From contig NZ_JAUDRJ010000003.1 in the NCBI RefSeq assembly GCF_030382115.1, positions 4,832,206 to 4,896,205 on the forward strand: a stretch of DNA of 64,000 nt. The letters are read 5' to 3'. The translations under genes were made by a program, and so were the position numbers. This document shows, one piece after another, positions 43,969 to 53,872 of the stretch. Each line of letters begins with the position of its first letter. The stretch's first letter is position 1. Under the pieces are notes generated by a model. It had not been told where the DNA came from. It searched no databases and saw only the letters and a list, made by a program, of their open reading frames with translations. This stretch comes from Nostoc sp. GT001. GTDB taxonomy: Bacteria; Cyanobacteriota; Cyanobacteriia; Cyanobacteriales; Nostocaceae.

Positions 43969-45435
43969 GTGAGAAAGACAAATTCATCCTTTAAATGCTA
44001 TCAAAACTTCTTTGGCGTTCGCGCACGTATTTTGAACTGGTATGTAGTCCTGATGGCTTTGTCTGCCATAGTATCCATTTTGGTAATCCGTCATGCTTTT
44101 TTTATCCGTCAAGAAAAACGTATAGAAGACTCTCTAATCCAAGAATTAAAAGAATTTCAAAAAGTTGTTCAAGGAACAAACCCCGCTACAGGTAAACCAT
44201 TTGGAGATGATGTGATTTCTATCTTTGATAAATACGTGGCTCGTAACTTTCCTGACGAAAACGAGTATTTCATTGCGCTCTTAAATGGTAAATTTTATAA
44301 ATCAGACCCTAAAGTTATTCCAAAATCTATATATCCAGATACAGGATTATTAAACTATTGGGCACAGCTGACCCAGCCCAAGCAAGGCAAACACATCACT
44401 TCATCTGGTACTCTTATCTACTATGTAGCTGAACCAGTAATCAAGGAAAAAAACCGTGGGGTAATGGTAGTAGTTCATTCTACTGCCCTTGAGAATCAAG
44501 AAGTAAATGAGGCAATTATGATCGTTACTCAGGTAACTATAGCCGTACTGTTTGCAGCTTCGTTGTTAGCTTGGGTAGTAGCTGGAAGAGTACTTTCCCC
44601 TCTACGTTTACTGACTGAAACAGCTCGCTCGATTACTGAATCTGACTTCAGTCGACGCATTCCTGTACAAGGGTCAGACGAAATTGCTGAACTCACTGTT
44701 ACCTTTAATGACATGGTGCAACGGCTTGAAGCCGCTTTCTCTAGTCAAAGAGACTTCATCAGCGATGCCAGCCATGAACTACGAACGCCAATTACTATTA
44801 TCCGGGGTCATCTAGAACTATTGGGTGTAGGTGATGACCCCAAAGAGCGACGAGAAACACTAGAATTAGTCACCGACGAACTAGATCGGATGAATCGTTT
44901 TGTCGATGATCTATTGTTACTAGCTAAGGCAGAGCAACCAGATTTTTTAAACTTAGAAACTGTAGAAATTGGTTCGTTAACTGAAGAACTATACGCCAAA
45001 GTTAAAGCTTTAGGCGTTCGAGACTGGCGGTTGGAGGCAAAAGCTTCAGGTTGCATTGTAGCTGATCGACAACGGCTGACGCAGGCAATTATGAATTTAA
45101 CTGTAAATGCCACTCAGCATACTCAGGAGGTAGATGTAATTGCACTGGGTTCATCCCTGAAAAAAGGTCGGGTGCGTTTATGGGTACGTGACACTGGTAA
45201 CGGCATCAACCCTAACGACCAAAAACGGATTTTTCAGCGCTTTGCGCGTGGATCTAACGGTCGCCGTTCTGATGGTGCTGGTTTGGGATTGGCAATTGTT
45301 CAGGCCATAGCCTTTGCTCACGGAGGAACGGTCAAAGTCTTTAGTCGTAAGATGGGTGGAGCGACTTTTACTCTAATCCTTCCCTTAGAACCGCCACAGG
45401 AAGTATTTTTACATGAAAAGAATTCTGATTGCTGA
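43969..45435 (+). CDS. Membrane sensor histidine kinase
   Basis: A 488-aa kinase with GTG start after CTAACTG. TM1 is at about residues 24-44, an extracytoplasmic sensor at about 45-180 and TM2 at about 185-207. HAMP (about 208-260, VLSPLRLLTETARSITESDF) leads into FISDASHELRTPITIIRGHL with His269. The ATPase domain has LTQAIMNLTVNATQHTQ, VRDTGNGI, IFQRFARGSNGRRSDG and GLGLAIVQAIAF. It overlaps the response regulator by 23 bp, so the two are translationally coupled and certainly partners. The signal is unknown. Confidence 0.93.
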   Translation: MRKTNSSFKCYQNFFGVRARILNWYVVLMALSAIVSILVIRHAFFIRQEKRIEDSLIQELKEFQKVVQGTNPATGKPFGDDVISIFDKYVARNFPDENEYFIALLNGKFYKSDPKVIPKSIYPDTGLLNYWAQLTQPKQGKHITSSGTLIYYVAEPVIKEKNRGVMVVVHSTALENQEVNEAIMIVTQVTIAVLFAASLLAWVVAGRVLSPLRLLTETARSITESDFSRRIPVQGSDEIAELTVTFNDMVQRLEAAFSSQRDFISDASHELRTPITIIRGHLELLGVGDDPKERRETLELVTDELDRMNRFVDDLLLLAKAEQPDFLNLETVEIGSLTEELYAKVKALGVRDWRLEAKASGCIVADRQRLTQAIMNLTVNATQHTQEVDVIALGSSLKKGRVRLWVRDTGNGINPNDQKRIFQRFARGSNGRRSDGAGLGLAIVQAIAFAHGGTVKVFSRKMGGATFTLILPLEPPQEVFLHEKNSDC

Positions 45436-46081
45436 AGATGAATCTCGCATTGCTAGCTTTTTACAGAAAGGTTTTAAGGCTAATGGCTTTACTACCTATG
45501 TAGTCGAAGACGGTGAGAAAGCTATTGTTATGGCTAACAGCAATAATTTTGACCTGCTTATCCTTGATATTGGTCTTCCTGAAAAGGATGGCTGGACTGT
45601 TTTAGAAGAATTGCGCGGACAAGGGCAGCAGTTGCCTATTATCATTCTCACTGTTCATGACAATGTGAAGGATAAAGTCAACGGTTTTGAAAGAGGAGCT
45701 GATGACTACGTTACTAAACCATTTCGATTTGAAGAACTTTTAGCTAGGGTGCGTGCGCGGTTGCGCGATCGCCACTCACCCAACGGCGAAGATGAGATGA
45801 TACTCAGCACAGGTAATGTTGTTTTTGACCTCCGTACTCGTAAAGTCAAAGTAGGCGATCGCATAATCGAATTATCTGCTCGTGAATTTACCTTAACTGA
45901 AACTTTTTTACGTCATCCTGGACAAGTCCTCAGCCGGGAACAACTCCTGAGCCATGTCTGGGGTTATGACCATGACCCTGGCAATAACATAGTTGATGTC
46001 TATGTGGGTTATCTCCGCAAGAAGCTAGGCAACAAGTTTATTGAAACAGTTAGAGGCATGGGTTATCGACTGGGATTATGA
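45413..46081 (+). CDS. OmpR-family response regulator
   Basis: A 222-aa transcription factor. The receiver domain has Asp52 in LLILDIGLPEKDG and Lys in DDYVTKPFRFEEL. The winged-helix domain (about 128-222) has ELSAREFTLTETFLRHP and NNIVDVYVGYLRKKLG, ending ETVRGMGYRLGL. The ATG lies within the end of the kinase gene, giving a coupled two-component pair. The length is standard. Confidence 0.94.
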   Translation: MKRILIAEDESRIASFLQKGFKANGFTTYVVEDGEKAIVMANSNNFDLLILDIGLPEKDGWTVLEELRGQGQQLPIIILTVHDNVKDKVNGFERGADDYVTKPFRFEELLARVRARLRDRHSPNGEDEMILSTGNVVFDLRTRKVKVGDRIIELSAREFTLTETFLRHPGQVLSREQLLSHVWGYDHDPGNNIVDVYVGYLRKKLGNKFIETVRGMGYRLGL

Positions 46082-46397
46082 GAATTTTCTCATGTTTTTC
46101 TTAATTTCAACTTATTTTGATGTGGGAAGCTAAATAATAGCAATCAGACAAATATTTGTTTGCTTATTCAAATTTAAATTGTCTATTACTAAAGGCATAC
46201 TTCTTTAGGAATAGAATAAAAATAAAGAGGGATCAGAGAAAATGCTGAAAGTTTAGAAATAAAAATTGAATCTATGAAGATGAAGAAATTCCCACTAATT
46301 TTTCTTTTTTATCCTTCATAGTTCAGAGTTTTTGTGATTAAAATCCATGAAAATTCTGATTCAAGAAAAATTTTCCAGCATTTGAGGAGCCAATTCA
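46082..46397. other. Intergenic region before the P-loop/ABC gene run
   Basis: A 316-bp AT-rich gap without ORFs or strong hairpins. GAGGAGCC at about 46384 is the ribosome-binding site of the next gene. It should contain the promoter for the run of genes up to 52329. Confidence 0.5.
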
Positions 46398-47504
46398 ATG
46401 AATATTTTAGTATTAGAATCTGATAGACTTGCTCAAGCGAAAATGGCGTACACCACGCGTCACGTAGATGTAGATGCGATCGCTACACTGATTACCGGAG
46501 ACATAAAGCCTGAATGTGGTGATTTAGTATTGGCAAGAGTAGACGAAACAGGACAGCACGAGCGTCTCGAACTCTGCGATAGTCGCAAAGCCATCATGTT
46601 TCCCGGTGACGAAATAATAATTTGTTACGGGAATCGTTACGCCCCAGATCAATTTGAAGCGGAGATTCCCGAAGATTTGTCACCATGCAATCTCGCAGCA
46701 GCAGGTGGCATAGCAGCAAAAGTTTTATCCCAGCACGTCAAAATGAAACCACCCACAGCCATTACTCCTATTGGCTTACTGGGCGATCAACAAGGAAAAC
46801 GGATCAACATTGCAGATTGGGCTTTACCACCAACTAGCTATATCGGCCAGCGCCCTTGCACAATTGCTGTTGTCGGTACATCGATGAACTCAGGTAAAAC
46901 TACCACAGCAGCCAACCTGATTAGGGGCTTAGTTAATGCAGGTATGAAAGTAGGAGCCGCCAAAATTACTGGCACTGGCGCGGGTGGAGACATTTGGCTG
47001 ATGCGCGATGCCGGAGCTAGCTTAGTTTTAGATTTCACCCATGCCGGGTTTCCCTCCACTTACCGAGCTACCCCTGAACAAGTCGAAGGAATTCTAGATA
47101 CTCTAACTAATTATCTAGGAGCAGAGGGTGTAGATGCGATCGTACTAGAGGTAGCAGATGGATTGTATCAAGAAGAAACATCAGCATTAGTTTCTTCTGT
47201 TGCCTTCCGCGAGGCTATTGATGGTGTTTTGTTTGCCACTGGTGGCGCTCTGGGAGCAGCCGCAGGCATAGAATGGTTGCAAAGCTTTAATCTGCCCGTC
47301 TTAGCAGTTAGTGGCTTGGTAACTGCATCTCCGTTAGCTGCACGTGAAACTGAAAAAGCCACAAATTTACCGATTTTCGATATCCAAATGCTGCGCGAAC
47401 AAGCGACAGATTTATTAGAAAGTATAAAAGCAGCAAAAATAGTTCTTCCATCTCCTCGCCCTCTTCCCGATTTAATGCTGACTCAGCAGGTGAGTACCAA
47501 CTAA
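46398..47504 (+). CDS. DUF1611-like P-loop protein
   Basis: A 368-aa cytoplasmic protein. After an N-terminal domain (about 1-145) a P-loop GTSMNSGKTTTAANLIRGL begins at Gly160, followed by GAAKITGTGAGGDIWLMRDA and VDAIVLEVADGLYQEET, a Walker-B-like acidic segment. This layout matches the DUF1611 family, which includes DgcN-type N-acyltransferases of D-glutamate metabolism and MobB/dethiobiotin-synthetase-like folds. The chemistry here is not known. The gene precedes an ABC transporter by about 15 bp and is probably co-transcribed with it. The RBS is GAGGAG. Confidence 0.75.
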   Translation: MNILVLESDRLAQAKMAYTTRHVDVDAIATLITGDIKPECGDLVLARVDETGQHERLELCDSRKAIMFPGDEIIICYGNRYAPDQFEAEIPEDLSPCNLAAAGGIAAKVLSQHVKMKPPTAITPIGLLGDQQGKRINIADWALPPTSYIGQRPCTIAVVGTSMNSGKTTTAANLIRGLVNAGMKVGAAKITGTGAGGDIWLMRDAGASLVLDFTHAGFPSTYRATPEQVEGILDTLTNYLGAEGVDAIVLEVADGLYQEETSALVSSVAFREAIDGVLFATGGALGAAAGIEWLQSFNLPVLAVSGLVTASPLAARETEKATNLPIFDIQMLREQATDLLESIKAAKIVLPSPRPLPDLMLTQQVSTN

Positions 47505-47520
47505 TTGCTACGGAGATATG

Positions 47521-49236
47521 ATGCAGATTCCTCGTGCAATTAGTGGCAACCGTCGCTGGTTCCTTACCCGCTTGGTAATTAACGGTTTTTGTCAGGCTGC
47601 TGCTACTGTTGCAAATGCTTTGCTAGTAGAGATGGCATTTGACGAGTTGATTACAACTGTCAATCCTGGTTTAAATAACAAACTGCTGTGGCAGATTGGG
47701 TTGGGTTTGGCAGCAGCAGCAATTGTCACAGCCTTACTTCGGGTACTAGAACGAGCTGATGCTGAACGGATCGGTCAAGATTACGCCTACGAAATGCGGA
47801 TGATTTTATACGAGCGTTTAATGAGCCTTGCGCCTCGCGCTCTCCAAAATCGCAGTCAGGGAGGAGTCATGCTCCGCTTCGTGGGCGATTTGACTGCTCT
47901 ACGTCAGTGGGTAAGCTTAGGTTTGGCGCGATTAACTGTAGCTATGACTACAACTGTGGTCTCTTTAGCAGCTTTATCGATTGTCAGTACTCCTTTAGCT
48001 TTGACTGTTGGCTTAGTTTTGGCAATTGGTGGCTTAAGTTCCCTGAAGTTGGGTAAACGAATGCAGTTAGTTGCTCAAGAGTCTAGGCGGCGGTTGAGTA
48101 ACCTAGCGGCAAATATTAATGAAAAAGTAGCGTCTATTGCTGTAGTGCAAGTTTTTGGGCAGTCGCAACGGGAGAAAAAGCGCATTGCTCGCCAGAGTCG
48201 GCGTTTAGAGAAGGCAATGGTAGATCGGGCAATGGTAGCTGGTCAATTGCGGGGAATTACAGAAGGAACCGCCGCGATCGCTTCTGGTGCAGCTTTGGTT
48301 GTGGGGGCGCTGGAAGTCTCTGCTGGGCGCACTTCTGTCGGCGTAGTCGTAGCGGCAATGACCATTGTCGGGCTTTTAGTTCCTCCACTGCGAGACTTGG
48401 GCCGAGTACAGGAATACTGGCACAACTCACGGGTAGCACTGCAAAAGGTTAAACAGTTTCTGGACACTCCTTCTTTAGTCACCCAAAAGGCAAATGCTCC
48501 GAAACTCAAATTAGGGAACGGACTTTTAGAATTTGATGATGTCAGCTTAGAGGGGTCATTGCACAAAGTAAGTGCGATCGCCCAACCAGGTCAAATTGTT
48601 GCGTTAGTGGGGCCGAATGGCGCTGGCAAGTCCACCTTAATTTCTCTAGCCGCACGTCTGATTGACCCCGATGAAGGTGTGATTCGCTTGGATGGGCAGG
48701 ATTTATCACAACACAGCCTACAATCAGTCCGCCGAGCAATTGGCATGGCTGGCCCAGATTTACCCTTACTGCGGGGAACTGTTGCTAAAAATCTCCGCTA
48801 TCGCTGGCGCAATGCTCCCATTGAAGAAATTACCAGAGTTTGGCAACTTTGCGGCATTGATCAAGTGCTGGCAGAACTATCCCAAGGTGAGGAAACCAAA
48901 GTCTCTGAAGGTGGAAAGAGTTTATCAGCTGGACAACGCCAACGCATCGCACTAGCACGGGCAATTTTAGGCAATCCAGCACTATTACTGCTTGATGAAG
49001 TAGATGCTAATTTAGATGCCCAAGCTACAGCCATTGTAGACCGCGTACTAGCGGAACACAAAGGCACAGTATTAATTATCACCCACCGCAAAGAGCGTCT
49101 TCTCTGTGCCGATGTAATTTGGTACTTAGAAAATGGACGGTTGATTGAAACAGGTTCACCAGAAGTGCTGCTCAACAGTGATAGTCTCACCGCACGGTTG
49201 TTTCAAGACAGCGAAGAAAAAGTTTTGTCTGCTTAA
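47521..49236 (+). CDS. ABC transporter, fused permease and ATPase (exporter type)
   Basis: A 571-aa half-transporter. The N-terminal six-helix domain covers about 1-310, with coupling-helix region YEMRMILYERLMSLAPRALQ. The ATPase domain shows Walker A GPNGAGKST (Gly364 onward), signature SLSAGQRQRIALARA, Walker B LLLLDEVDANLD and switch ITHRKE. This organisation is that of exporters (MsbA/peptide-type); no C39 peptidase domain is attached. It should dimerise. Of two adjacent ATGs the second (47521) has better spacing from GGAG. It follows the DUF1611-like gene by 15 bp; the cargo is unknown. Confidence 0.9.
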   Translation: MQIPRAISGNRRWFLTRLVINGFCQAAATVANALLVEMAFDELITTVNPGLNNKLLWQIGLGLAAAAIVTALLRVLERADAERIGQDYAYEMRMILYERLMSLAPRALQNRSQGGVMLRFVGDLTALRQWVSLGLARLTVAMTTTVVSLAALSIVSTPLALTVGLVLAIGGLSSLKLGKRMQLVAQESRRRLSNLAANINEKVASIAVVQVFGQSQREKKRIARQSRRLEKAMVDRAMVAGQLRGITEGTAAIASGAALVVGALEVSAGRTSVGVVVAAMTIVGLLVPPLRDLGRVQEYWHNSRVALQKVKQFLDTPSLVTQKANAPKLKLGNGLLEFDDVSLEGSLHKVSAIAQPGQIVALVGPNGAGKSTLISLAARLIDPDEGVIRLDGQDLSQHSLQSVRRAIGMAGPDLPLLRGTVAKNLRYRWRNAPIEEITRVWQLCGIDQVLAELSQGEETKVSEGGKSLSAGQRQRIALARAILGNPALLLLDEVDANLDAQATAIVDRVLAEHKGTVLIITHRKERLLCADVIWYLENGRLIETGSPEVLLNSDSLTARLFQDSEEKVLSA

Positions 49237-49278
49237 AAATTTACAAAACAAATAAATCAGTTTAGTGAGGAGAAAACC

Positions 49279-49347
49279 ATGAAAAAGATTGTAATTTCAC
49301 AATTTACCGCAGTTCTATGTCAGGACAACAATCCGCCCCCTACCTAG
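49279..49347 (+). CDS. Possible 22-residue peptide ORF
   Basis: ATG lies 7 bases after a strong GAGGAG and encodes MKKIVISQFTAVLC followed by QDNNPPPT and TAG. It begins 42 bp after the ABC transporter stop and ends 48 bp before the porin start, on the same strand. The good Shine-Dalgarno and operon position suggest real translation; the sequence resembles no known leader or pheromone that I can name. It could also be the remnant of a longer gene. Confidence 0.35.
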   Translation: MKKIVISQFTAVLCQDNNPPPT

Positions 49348-49395
49348 TGGTAATAATATCGCCAAGCAAAAACAAGGTCAGTGCGTGAATTTGTA

Positions 49396-50922
49396 ATGTC
49401 CAAAGTTTTTAAGCTAGGTTCAGTAGTTTTAGCTGTCAGTCTCGTGCTAACAGGAAAGGCTTTTGCTGTCACAGAACAACAAAATTCTTCCTTAGCCCAG
49501 ATGACCAGCTTTTCTCAGTTAGCAGATATCAAACCTACGGACTGGGAATTTCCAGCTTTGCAATCTTTAGTAAAACGCTATGGTTGCAAAGCTGATTTTA
49601 GTCCCTATGAAGGCGAGCGAGTTCTCACTCGTTCCGAATTTGCAATAAGTTTGAATGCTTGTTTGCTCAGTATAAATCAACTTATAGCCGCAGGTAGTAA
49701 TCACTTGGTAAATCAAGATGATTTATCTAGCTTGCGGCGGTTACAAACGGAATTTGCTGGCGAGTTAAATAGCTTACAGGCACGAGTTGACAATTTGGAG
49801 GTGGAGACAACTCAATTACAAGCACAGCAGTTTTCCATAACCACCAAGTTGAGCGGAGAAGCGATATTTGCGATCGCAGGCTTCACTGGCACAAATAAAG
49901 CTGATGATAGAGATGAACCCATCAACGATAATATCTTTGTTGGTAGTCGAGTACGTTTGAATTTTGATACAAGTTTCACAGGTGAAGACCGTCTGAGAGT
50001 TCGTTTGCAAGCTACAAATACTTCTTCACTCGATAGAGTTACAGGTACTGCAATGGCTCGTTTGGGGTTTGATGGAGATAGTAATAATGAATTAGAAATC
50101 AGTCGCTTAGAATATCGCTTCCCAATTAGCAAACAAGCAAGAGGTTATGTTGAGGCGACAGCTGGTGAACTCAATGATTTTACTGATATTCTCAATCCCT
50201 TTTTTAGCAGTAGTAGTAGTGGTGCAATCTCGCGTTTCGGGCGACGTAACCCGATCTACCGTCAAGGTTTTGGTACAGGAGTAGGAATTAATTACGAATT
50301 TAGCGATGCTGTAAGTTTGAGTGTAGGTTATATTGCTGATCGTGCTAACGATCCTGAAGTGGGAATTAGTGAAAGTCCTTACGGTGCAATTGCACAGTTG
50401 ACCTTGGAACCGATAAAAAATGCGGAAATTGGTTTAACTTATGTGCGCTCATACAACAATATCAACACGGGGACTGGAAGCGAACTTGCTAACGAACCCT
50501 TTGATAATGATAGCGATCGCATCACAGCCAATTCTTATGGAGTCCAAGGAAGTTGGCGATTGAATCGTCATTTTAATCTTGGGGGTTGGGTCGGTTTTAC
50601 ACAAGCTACAGCCGAAGATTTATCAAGCAAACCAACAGCAGATATTTTTAACTATGCAATAACCCTTGCCTTTCCTGATGCAGGGAAAGATGGTGATTTA
50701 GCTGGCATTGTTATTGGTCAACCGCCGAAAGTTATTAGCAACGAATACGGCAGAGAGTTTACAGACGAAGCTAATTCTTGGCATTTAGAACTGTTTTACC
50801 GTTTTCCAGCTACCGACAATATTGCTATTACCCCTAGTTTATTAGTAATTACCAATCCAGAACACAAATACAATAGCGACACGATTTATATAGGAACTGT
50901 TAGAACTACTTTTTCTTTCTAG
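49396..50922 (+). CDS. SLH-domain outer-membrane porin (OprB-like, cyanobacterial SomA type)
   Basis: A 508-aa outer-membrane protein. A signal peptide (SKVFKLGSVVLAVSLVL, cleavage near KAFA) precedes one SLH module (about 48-108, IKPTDWEFPALQSLVKRYGC, ERVLTRSEFAISLNAC), a coiled coil (about 115-155, LRRLQTEFAGELNSLQARVD) and a 16-18-strand-type barrel ending TVRTTFSF. The SLH module ties such porins to the peptidoglycan. The start MSKVF is five codons inside the GTG frame and gives the best signal. In this run of genes it could supply outer-membrane passage. Confidence 0.88.
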   Translation: MSKVFKLGSVVLAVSLVLTGKAFAVTEQQNSSLAQMTSFSQLADIKPTDWEFPALQSLVKRYGCKADFSPYEGERVLTRSEFAISLNACLLSINQLIAAGSNHLVNQDDLSSLRRLQTEFAGELNSLQARVDNLEVETTQLQAQQFSITTKLSGEAIFAIAGFTGTNKADDRDEPINDNIFVGSRVRLNFDTSFTGEDRLRVRLQATNTSSLDRVTGTAMARLGFDGDSNNELEISRLEYRFPISKQARGYVEATAGELNDFTDILNPFFSSSSSGAISRFGRRNPIYRQGFGTGVGINYEFSDAVSLSVGYIADRANDPEVGISESPYGAIAQLTLEPIKNAEIGLTYVRSYNNINTGTGSELANEPFDNDSDRITANSYGVQGSWRLNRHFNLGGWVGFTQATAEDLSSKPTADIFNYAITLAFPDAGKDGDLAGIVIGQPPKVISNEYGREFTDEANSWHLELFYRFPATDNIAITPSLLVITNPEHKYNSDTIYIGTVRTTFSF

Positions 50923-50931
50923 GTACGGACT

Positions 50932-52329
50932 ATGAAAACCTCTCGTCTTTTTAACTTCGTTTTGATTGCTTTATTAAGCTTGGGAGTAGTTGTGGTCATG
51001 AAAGATAATAGTTTTCAAACTAACAGCACCAAAAACGCCATTGCATCTGAAATTATTAATGCTCCTCAAGCTCGTGTCTATCTCGGTTTACCCCAAAGTC
51101 AGGTTAATGCCAAAACAGCCGATAAAATTAAGCCTGAGATTGTGAAATTACCGAACTTGTTAAAAAAAACAAATGAACCTTGGCGTTTGAAGGGTAAACA
51201 AGTAGAAGTTGTTAACTACGGAGTGCTAGTTGAGAAAGATAACAAAACAGGGGAATTGCGAGGTGTTCCAATGGGGAATGCTGAGGGAGATTCGTTTTTG
51301 TACGATCCGGCTAGTGGTGGTTCGACTCCCCGACAAAATGAGGAGGCTAAAGGAAGAGAAAACGATCTCATTTTAAGTGCGGCACGCTTCGGTGAAGTTA
51401 ATGCCTATTACCACACCGATCGGACATTAACCTACGCTAATAGTTTACTAGCAGAACTGGGCGAAAAACCGCTTCCCTACTTGCGCGTAGTAGTAAATGA
51501 CCATTCTTGTTCACAATTACCAGGCTACCGACAAAATGATTGTGACAAGCGTAGTGGTGAGGCGCTTTCTTTTGGTGGGGGCCATTATCGCCGACCAAGC
51601 GATCGCTTCGATGATGAAGGCTTTGAGCATCAAGTGGAAGAAATTAATTCTACAGGAGAAGTGCATTTAGGCCCTGGTAATGACTTTATTAAAGATGCTA
51701 ATGGCGATCGCGTGGTTGTTAACAGCTATCCTTATAACGAAAATCCTTCCCACAACGCCGCAATTATTATTCATGAAACAGCACATCATATTGTCAGCCA
51801 CACCGCAGACTTCCGTGAAAACCAGAACCGCCAAAATAACCAATATAGCAACCGTAAAATCCATCTGGATGAAGGAACTTGTGATTATTGGACAGCAGTA
51901 ATGCTAAACTCTCCTGACATTTACGAATGGCAAAGAGCTAACGAAAAACTAACAGATAAAAGCAATCGCAATCTCAGCGGCCCTCGCACAACTGCCAATT
52001 TTGTCCAAGACGGCGACCCTCATGAGAACGGTAACATTTGGAGTTCCACACTATGGGACTTACGACAAGCGATCGGCGATGGTCGCAAAACCGATTTGCT
52101 GCTGATGAAAACATTATTGTTGTTTGGTGAGATTGAAGCAGATAACCCAAAAGCAAAACGCAAAATTCGCCGAAATGAAAAAATTGATCAAAAAGATGAA
52201 TTCCGTGATGGTTTAGCAAAGATACTTAAAGCAGACAAATTATTCTATAAAAACGCCAACCGCACTTTAATTATCAATACTTTTGCCAAACGCGGTATTG
52301 ACTTAAAAACTCCTGATAGTACCTTTTGA
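50932..52329 (+). CDS. Secreted zinc metallopeptidase, fungalysin (M36)-like
   Basis: A 465-aa exported protein with a signal or anchor helix (about 7-24). The zinc site is HETAHH with His281, Glu282 and His285. The third ligand is probably Glu314 in LDEGTCDYWTA, and HENGNIWSSTLWDLRQAIG matches the NNGxIWAxxLWD element of gluzincins such as fungalysins. The N-terminal part (about 30-250) may act as propeptide or accessory domain. The gene starts 9 bp after the porin stop with GGTACGGACT between, so the pair is co-transcribed. It may process extracellular or periplasmic proteins; the substrate is unknown. Confidence 0.75.
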   Translation: MKTSRLFNFVLIALLSLGVVVVMKDNSFQTNSTKNAIASEIINAPQARVYLGLPQSQVNAKTADKIKPEIVKLPNLLKKTNEPWRLKGKQVEVVNYGVLVEKDNKTGELRGVPMGNAEGDSFLYDPASGGSTPRQNEEAKGRENDLILSAARFGEVNAYYHTDRTLTYANSLLAELGEKPLPYLRVVVNDHSCSQLPGYRQNDCDKRSGEALSFGGGHYRRPSDRFDDEGFEHQVEEINSTGEVHLGPGNDFIKDANGDRVVVNSYPYNENPSHNAAIIIHETAHHIVSHTADFRENQNRQNNQYSNRKIHLDEGTCDYWTAVMLNSPDIYEWQRANEKLTDKSNRNLSGPRTTANFVQDGDPHENGNIWSSTLWDLRQAIGDGRKTDLLLMKTLLLFGEIEADNPKAKRKIRRNEKIDQKDEFRDGLAKILKADKLFYKNANRTLIINTFAKRGIDLKTPDSTF

Positions 52330-52579
52330 ACATCAGGGGAAACGCATCTAAAATTCCGCAGATATTAAAGCGGATTTAATAATTATGAAATTAGAGAATC
52401 TGAAGCCTGAAATAATTGCCACAAGATCATTTCCGGCTTTTTTATATAATAAAATAATCAGCGTCAATTAGGGAGATAAAAAAGCATGAATGATATCATG
52501 TCCGCTTGATTACTTACTAAACCCCAAGAACCCCACCCCGCCAAAGCTGCGCTTTGTCTCCCCTCCCCGTTTACGGGGA

Positions 52580-53872
52580 GCAGGGTGGATTAATTGTCGG
52601 GAGAGAAAAAGTTTTCTCACTCGACCATTGGACTCACAGGCATTGGGCAAAAGGAGTCGGAGTGGTCAAATAGCGCATCAAAAATCATTTGAAGTTGGTT
52701 AGCCATCAGCCTTAACGCTTCGGGAAGAGTCCGACAATTTAACTGACGAGCCAGGGAAACTAAAAACTGTCTGACCATCGCCCAATTAGCTGGTGAAAAA
52801 CCGCCAGTATGAATACAGTTATCTTCATTTAAAGTTACATCCTTGACCCAATGAAGTTGATTTTCAATTGACCAATGACCACGAATAATCTCCGCGAATT
52901 CTGAAGCTGAATAATTTCAGCTACTTAAATAAAAGTGTTGTTCATGATAGTCAACAATCTGGCGACGACAATTCTATCCTTGAGGTCGAGTTCCATATCT
53001 GTTAACCTCAATTAAACTTTTAGCGCCAACCCAATCAGGTAGTGACTCAAATGGAATTGGATAGACTTTGACTTGACGAGTAGTCTTTCGTCCATGTAAA
53101 TTTTCATCATGGTAATTGGTATCGATAGCGATTGAGGATTCAGCTAGCTCAGTAGCTACTTTCAGGAGATTTGGCTGGTTTCTTTTAATAGTAATAATGT
53201 AGTCATTTTCTCCCTCGATAATCAGCTCAACAGTTTTTTTTGGCAATGTAGTGCATCGGCTGTAATCACGATATGATGCCCATAAAGCTTTTTAATTAGC
53301 TCTTCTACCACACTAATCTCACTGTTTTTGTTATTTTCCATAGCTTGATGTCTGATTACCCATCCTTGCTGATGACTATAAACTGAAAACTGAAACGATA
53401 CTCACAAAGTTTTGATAGGATTGATTTCCCCCGGTTACAGTACTTTTAATACATTTCCCATCGATGGCAAATAATTCTTTGAAATTAATTGGCAAACTCT
53501 TTTCTGCCCAGACGTTAAACAGTTCAGCTAATATCTGAAAATCAATTGACATCATAATATTTCTGAATGTTGATGCTGACGGAAATTGAATATCTGGAGA
53601 TAAATCTAATAATTTGATTAGAGATAATCGATGATTTTTTGTGAACTCAGCTAAAGGTTTATACCCCCAATATCCTGTACAACTACCTAACAAAACTATA
53701 GTTAGTATTATCCAAAGTCTATGTCTAATACCTCTAGCATGTCGATAATCGGGAACCCCTTGGATTGCTTCGATTAAATTCATTCCTAACTTTCCTCTGG
53801 GAGAACCGTGTTTTTCTTAAGGAATCATCCTTCTATGTTATATTTTCTCTCTCGACAATTAATCCACCCTGC
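52580..53872 (-). mobile_element. ISAs1-family insertion sequence, inactive
   Basis: Terminal 30-bp inverted repeats (52580-52609, beginning GCAGGGTGGATTAATTGTCG, and 53843-53872) differ at one position. The 1293-bp span and the transposase type fit ISAs1. No direct target duplication is seen beside the ends. The transposase is broken in four places. Confidence 0.85.
52617..53783 (-). pseudogene. ISAs1-type transposase, degenerate
   Basis: The N-terminal part (from 53783) reads IQGVPDYRHARGIRHRLWII and LFAIDGKCIKSTVTGG with a catalytic Asp. A 7-bp insertion (TTATAGT, about 53377) shifts the frame before HQQGWVIRHQAMEN. An A8 run near 53239, where A9 would keep the frame, causes a second shift before TVELIIEGENDYIITIKR. 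TAG at 52971 and a TGA about 20 codons later interrupt the end, after which RGHWSIENQLHWVKDVTLNE and CPMPVSPMVE close the protein at 52617. It cannot encode a full transposase. Confidence 0.88.
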
